Assembly (NCBI GenBank): GCA_009914645.1
Contig: VFLB01000070.1
Span: 1-6,685, forward strand
Reading direction: 5' to 3'
DNA: 6,685 nt
Origin: Synechococcaceae bacterium Bin_79_3
GTDB lineage: Bacteria; Cyanobacteriota; Cyanobacteriia; PCC-6307; Cyanobiaceae
Position 1 is the first letter of the stretch. Every line of letters starts with the position of its first letter. This document shows, one piece after another, positions 4,843 through 6,685 of the stretch. The position numbers were made by a program, and so were the translations under genes. Below the pieces are notes generated by a model. The model saw only the letters and a program-made list of their open reading frames with translations. It had not been told where the DNA came from and searched no databases.

Positions 4843-6206
4843 GCAACTGCCCAGGTAGCAAGGCAGTCGTCGCGGTTGTATTGAAAAATCCGTTGCAATT
4901 GGTGGCGGTTACCGCGTTCACGCCACTGGCGCCACCACAAAACGCAGCGGGCCCCCTCGGCTGCCGGTTGGCTCCAGCGAAATCCCCGCCAGCTGGCCAC
5001 AGCTTTAAGGCCGTAGCTATCCACAGGTAAGCGCCAATGCTGCCGCACCCTTTTGTGTAAATCGATCAAACCTGCAGGAGCTTCAGCCCCTTGCCGCGCA
5101 GCTAGGCGCCGCAGGGCAATCGCTTCAGTTTCGCCGTAATGCAACACAGGCCAGCCGGGATAGGCAGCAAGCAGAGCTTGCAAGCGCTGCCAAAGCCTTG
5201 CCTCGCCGTGTTCTTGTAAGGCAAGTAAGGGCTGATATTTGGCAATTGCCGTTGCAGGCCATTGGCCAGAGCTGTTGCGGCGCAGGATTAAGAAGCCGTG
5301 CAAGAAATCATCGCGAGCATCGGGATCTGATTCGATGTCGTAAACCAAAACCCCTGGGGCTGCAGCTAGTTCCGGCAGAGGTGAATCAGTTGGCTCGTCT
5401 GCTGGCGCAAGCCGTTCTGCGATGCCGCTTTCCTGCACCCGGGCCTGGGCAATTAATTCAAGTGCTAATTCGGGCCGCTGTTCGCCGTTGGCTTCCAGCC
5501 GGGCCATCAGCACCATGGGATCAATCGCGGCTAAGGCAGAACGATTGTGAATACCAAGCTGCTGCAATAGCTCTTGCCGTTTTCCGCCGATACCACTCAC
5601 CTGGCTCAATTCGCCTTGTGCTTCTGCCACCTGGTTGCAACTGCGGCGCCAGCAGCAAAGCGTGCATTTTTTGCGATCTTGGGTGAGTGGCGGCGGTTGC
5701 AGCTGTTGGAGATCTGTTTGGAGGCGGGTTAAGGCTTGATCCAGTTGGCGCGGCAACTGGCCTGTGAGATTCACAGGTTCCTTCAAGCCCTGGGGCGTGA
5801 GCAGCAAGCCCGTAGAAACCGGTGCCCCTTGGTAATTGGCTACCAAGCGCCCCCAAAAGGCAAGGGTGAGGCGGTGTTCGCGGGTGCCGTGGCGACCTGG
5901 CTGCAGTAGCACCGGTTGATAACTAAAAGCGCCTAATTGGCTGGCTTGCGGCCGCTGCAGCAGCAGGGTGGGCCTACCCCTCAAATTGCCTTGCTGCAAC
6001 AGCAGCTGTCTGATTGAACCTTTGTTTTGCAATAACACTTGCAAGCGCAGCTCGCGATCAGCCAGCTGCAGCGCCCTATGGGGATTCCATATTTTTTCAC
6101 TGGGGTTGCCATGGCGATCTAGCCAGGCCTTGCGATGGCAGCGCAGCCAACTGCGTAATTGCCGGTCGGTGAGCACAGATTCGCTGGTAATACGTTGCTG
6201 GCCCAT
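4800..6206 (-). CDS. TM0106-type RecB-like / helix-hairpin-helix / DEDD exonuclease-domain protein
   Basis: This 468-residue protein matches the TM0106 family of putative nucleases. Domains in order: a RecB/Cas4-like N-terminal region (about 10-195); a helix-hairpin-helix (about 200-230, LSQVSGIGGKRQELLQQLGI) for DNA contact; and an RNase H-like DEDD 3'-5' exonuclease domain (about 285-460). The latter shows YDIESD (D290, E292), HYGETEA (356-362), IDLHKRV (D382) and YNRDD (443-447), a YxxxD motif of DEDDy type. C23 plus C181, C184 and C190 (CxxCx5C) reproduce the four-cysteine Fe-S arrangement of Cas4/AddB-type RecB nucleases; C185 is extra. The RecB catalytic residues appear lost: G77-R-P-T80 where GxxD is usual, and YQPVLLQ (96-102) where D and K are expected. 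An in-frame TAG at 6216-6218 supports the ATG at 6206. It is divergent from the MBL-fold gene. Substrate and biological role are unknown; the exonuclease domain is probably active. Confidence 0.88.
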   Translation of the reverse strand: MGQQRITSESVLTDRQLRSWLRCHRKAWLDRHGNPSEKIWNPHRALQLADRELRLQVLLQNKGSIRQLLLQQGNLRGRPTLLLQRPQASQLGAFSYQPVLLQPGRHGTREHRLTLAFWGRLVANYQGAPVSTGLLLTPQGLKEPVNLTGQLPRQLDQALTRLQTDLQQLQPPPLTQDRKKCTLCCWRRSCNQVAEAQGELSQVSGIGGKRQELLQQLGIHNRSALAAIDPMVLMARLEANGEQRPELALELIAQARVQESGIAERLAPADEPTDSPLPELAAAPGVLVYDIESDPDARDDFLHGFLILRRNSSGQWPATAIAKYQPLLALQEHGEARLWQRLQALLAAYPGWPVLHYGETEAIALRRLAARQGAEAPAGLIDLHKRVRQHWRLPVDSYGLKAVASWRGFRWSQPAAEGARCVLWWRQWRERGNRHQLQRIFQYNRDDCLATWAVAQWLLNDAAAGNEN

Positions 6207-6245
6207 GTTCCCAAGCTAGAAGGGATGCGAAGTTTTAAAGCCGAT
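6207..6245. promoter_or_regulatory. 39-base divergent spacer between the RecB-like and MBL-fold genes
   Basis: The two start codons face away from each other with only 39 bases between them, so any two promoters must overlap or extend into the coding regions. The only notable sequence is the AT-rich palindrome TTTAAA within GTTTTAAAG near 6232-6240. No confident -10/-35 pair is visible on either strand. AGAAGGG at 6218-6224 looks like a ribosome-binding site but is about 21 bases from the preferred rightward start and directly abuts an alternative ATG at 6225. Confidence 0.35.
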
Positions 6246-6685
6246 ATGCAACTCACTTACTTCGGAGCGAATGGATGGTTAATAGAGCTAGGGTGTGTGA
6301 GGGTATTGCTGGATCCATGGCTTACTGGCCCTTTGCAATTCGGCTCTGCCACATGGTTTTTTGAAGGGCGTCTACCCCACGACTGGCCAGTACCTGAAAA
6401 TCTTGATCTTTTACTTTTAAGCCAGGGTTTGCCTGATCATGCCCATCCACCAAGCCTTGCTTTATTACCAAAAAACCTGCCGGTGCTGGGTTCTTGCTCA
6501 GCGATAAAGCTGGCCAGCTCACTTGGTTTCATTAACTGCAAAGCGCTTAAACCAAGAGATCATCATCAGCATGGTTGTCTGCAAATTGAAACCACTGCCG
6601 GTGCTGCAGTGCCTCAGCTGGAAAATGGTTATCTGTTGCGGGCCGGCACTGAAAGTTTGTATGTGGAACCCCATGGATTTCTTGA
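6246..6685 (+). CDS. metallo-beta-lactamase-fold protein with a degenerate metal motif (3' truncated by window)
   Basis: The frame is open from the ATG at 6246 to the right edge, giving 146 residues of an incomplete protein. It begins MQLTYFGANGWLIE, followed by VLLDPWLTGPLQF (20-32), the usual opening strands and DPW turn of MBL-fold hydrolases related to the UlaG-like group. The metal-binding stretch reads LLLLSQGLPDHAH (55-67) where the family has LSHxHxDHxx: D64 and H65 are kept but the two leading histidines are Q60 and L62. YVEPHGF (139-145) supplies a later histidine (H143). I recall a cyanobacterial and plant subgroup with SQGL-DHAH, so this is likely a lineage trait and not a sequencing error. 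Substrate is unknown and a normal two-metal hydrolase centre is doubtful. An in-frame ATG at 6225 would add seven residues (MRSFKAD), but family members start near MQLTYF. It is divergent from the RecB-like gene. Confidence 0.83.
   Translation, partial: MQLTYFGANGWLIELGCVRVLLDPWLTGPLQFGSATWFFEGRLPHDWPVPENLDLLLLSQGLPDHAHPPSLALLPKNLPVLGSCSAIKLASSLGFINCKALKPRDHHQHGCLQIETTAGAAVPQLENGYLLRAGTESLYVEPHGFL

Noticed and set aside
5198..5686. Plus-strand open frame of 162 codons opposite the RecB-like gene
   Set aside because: Low-complexity arginine/alanine-rich translation opposite the conserved HhH and DEDD segments; no recognisable family or ribosome-binding site.
1..6685. HIP1 octamer GCGATCGC
   Set aside because: I looked for this common cyanobacterial repeat and found no copy. 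Its absence is compatible with the picocyanobacterial lineage and is not a feature.
1..6685. Mobile elements, attachment sites or CRISPR repeats, including a tRNA-linked integration site at 2818-2890
   Set aside because: No transposase, integrase, regularly spaced repeat or duplicated tRNA 3' segment is visible on either side of the tRNA.

Overview
The window looks like chromosome from a unicellular cyanobacterium, most likely the Synechococcus/Cyanobium/Prochlorococcus group. This is an inference from remembered family resemblance: a glycoside-hydrolase-15/phosphorylase-kinase-like protein, a TM0106-type RecB/DEDD protein, a short secreted protein of picocyanobacterial type, and the pyrE-ygfZ pair. 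Base composition is moderate, genes are tightly packed on both strands, and no stretch over 300 bases lacks a gene. I see no mobile element, CRISPR array, integrase or rRNA, so this reads as core chromosome, not an island.

Left part (1-2890). The 3' end of a GH15/phosphorylase-kinase-like gene runs rightward to 419 and stops one base from the stop of an oppositely oriented NAD(P)-dependent sugar oxidoreductase (Gfo/Idh/MocA family, 421-1416). Upstream of the oxidoreductase on the minus strand, 34 bases away, is a CNNM/CorC-type membrane protein with DUF21, paired CBS and CorC_HlyC domains (1451-2755). Upstream of that is a tRNA with anticodon CAT (2818-2890), then a gene for a small exported protein of unknown function (2912-3352). 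All four minus-strand genes point the same way and could be partly co-transcribed.

Right part (3353-6685). A 66-base divergent spacer separates the exported protein from pyrE (orotate phosphoribosyltransferase, TTG start). pyrE shares one base with ygfZ (folate-dependent Fe-S cluster protein), so the two are probably translationally coupled. The end of ygfZ overlaps by 43 bases the end of a convergent gene for a RecB-like/helix-hairpin-helix/DEDD-exonuclease fusion. A 39-base divergent spacer then leads to a rightward metallo-beta-lactamase-fold gene cut off by the window edge (6246 onward).

The main points of interest are three proteins that keep their fold signatures but have lost usual catalytic or metal-binding residues. 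The TM0106-type protein keeps a complete four-cysteine Fe-S set and its DEDD exonuclease residues but lacks the RecB nuclease residues. The MBL-fold protein lacks the two leading histidines of HxHxDH. The CorC-like protein lacks the conserved acidic residue of the GExxPK motif. The first sits next to ygfZ, an Fe-S maintenance gene, which suggests a testable functional link. I see no clear multi-gene novel system.
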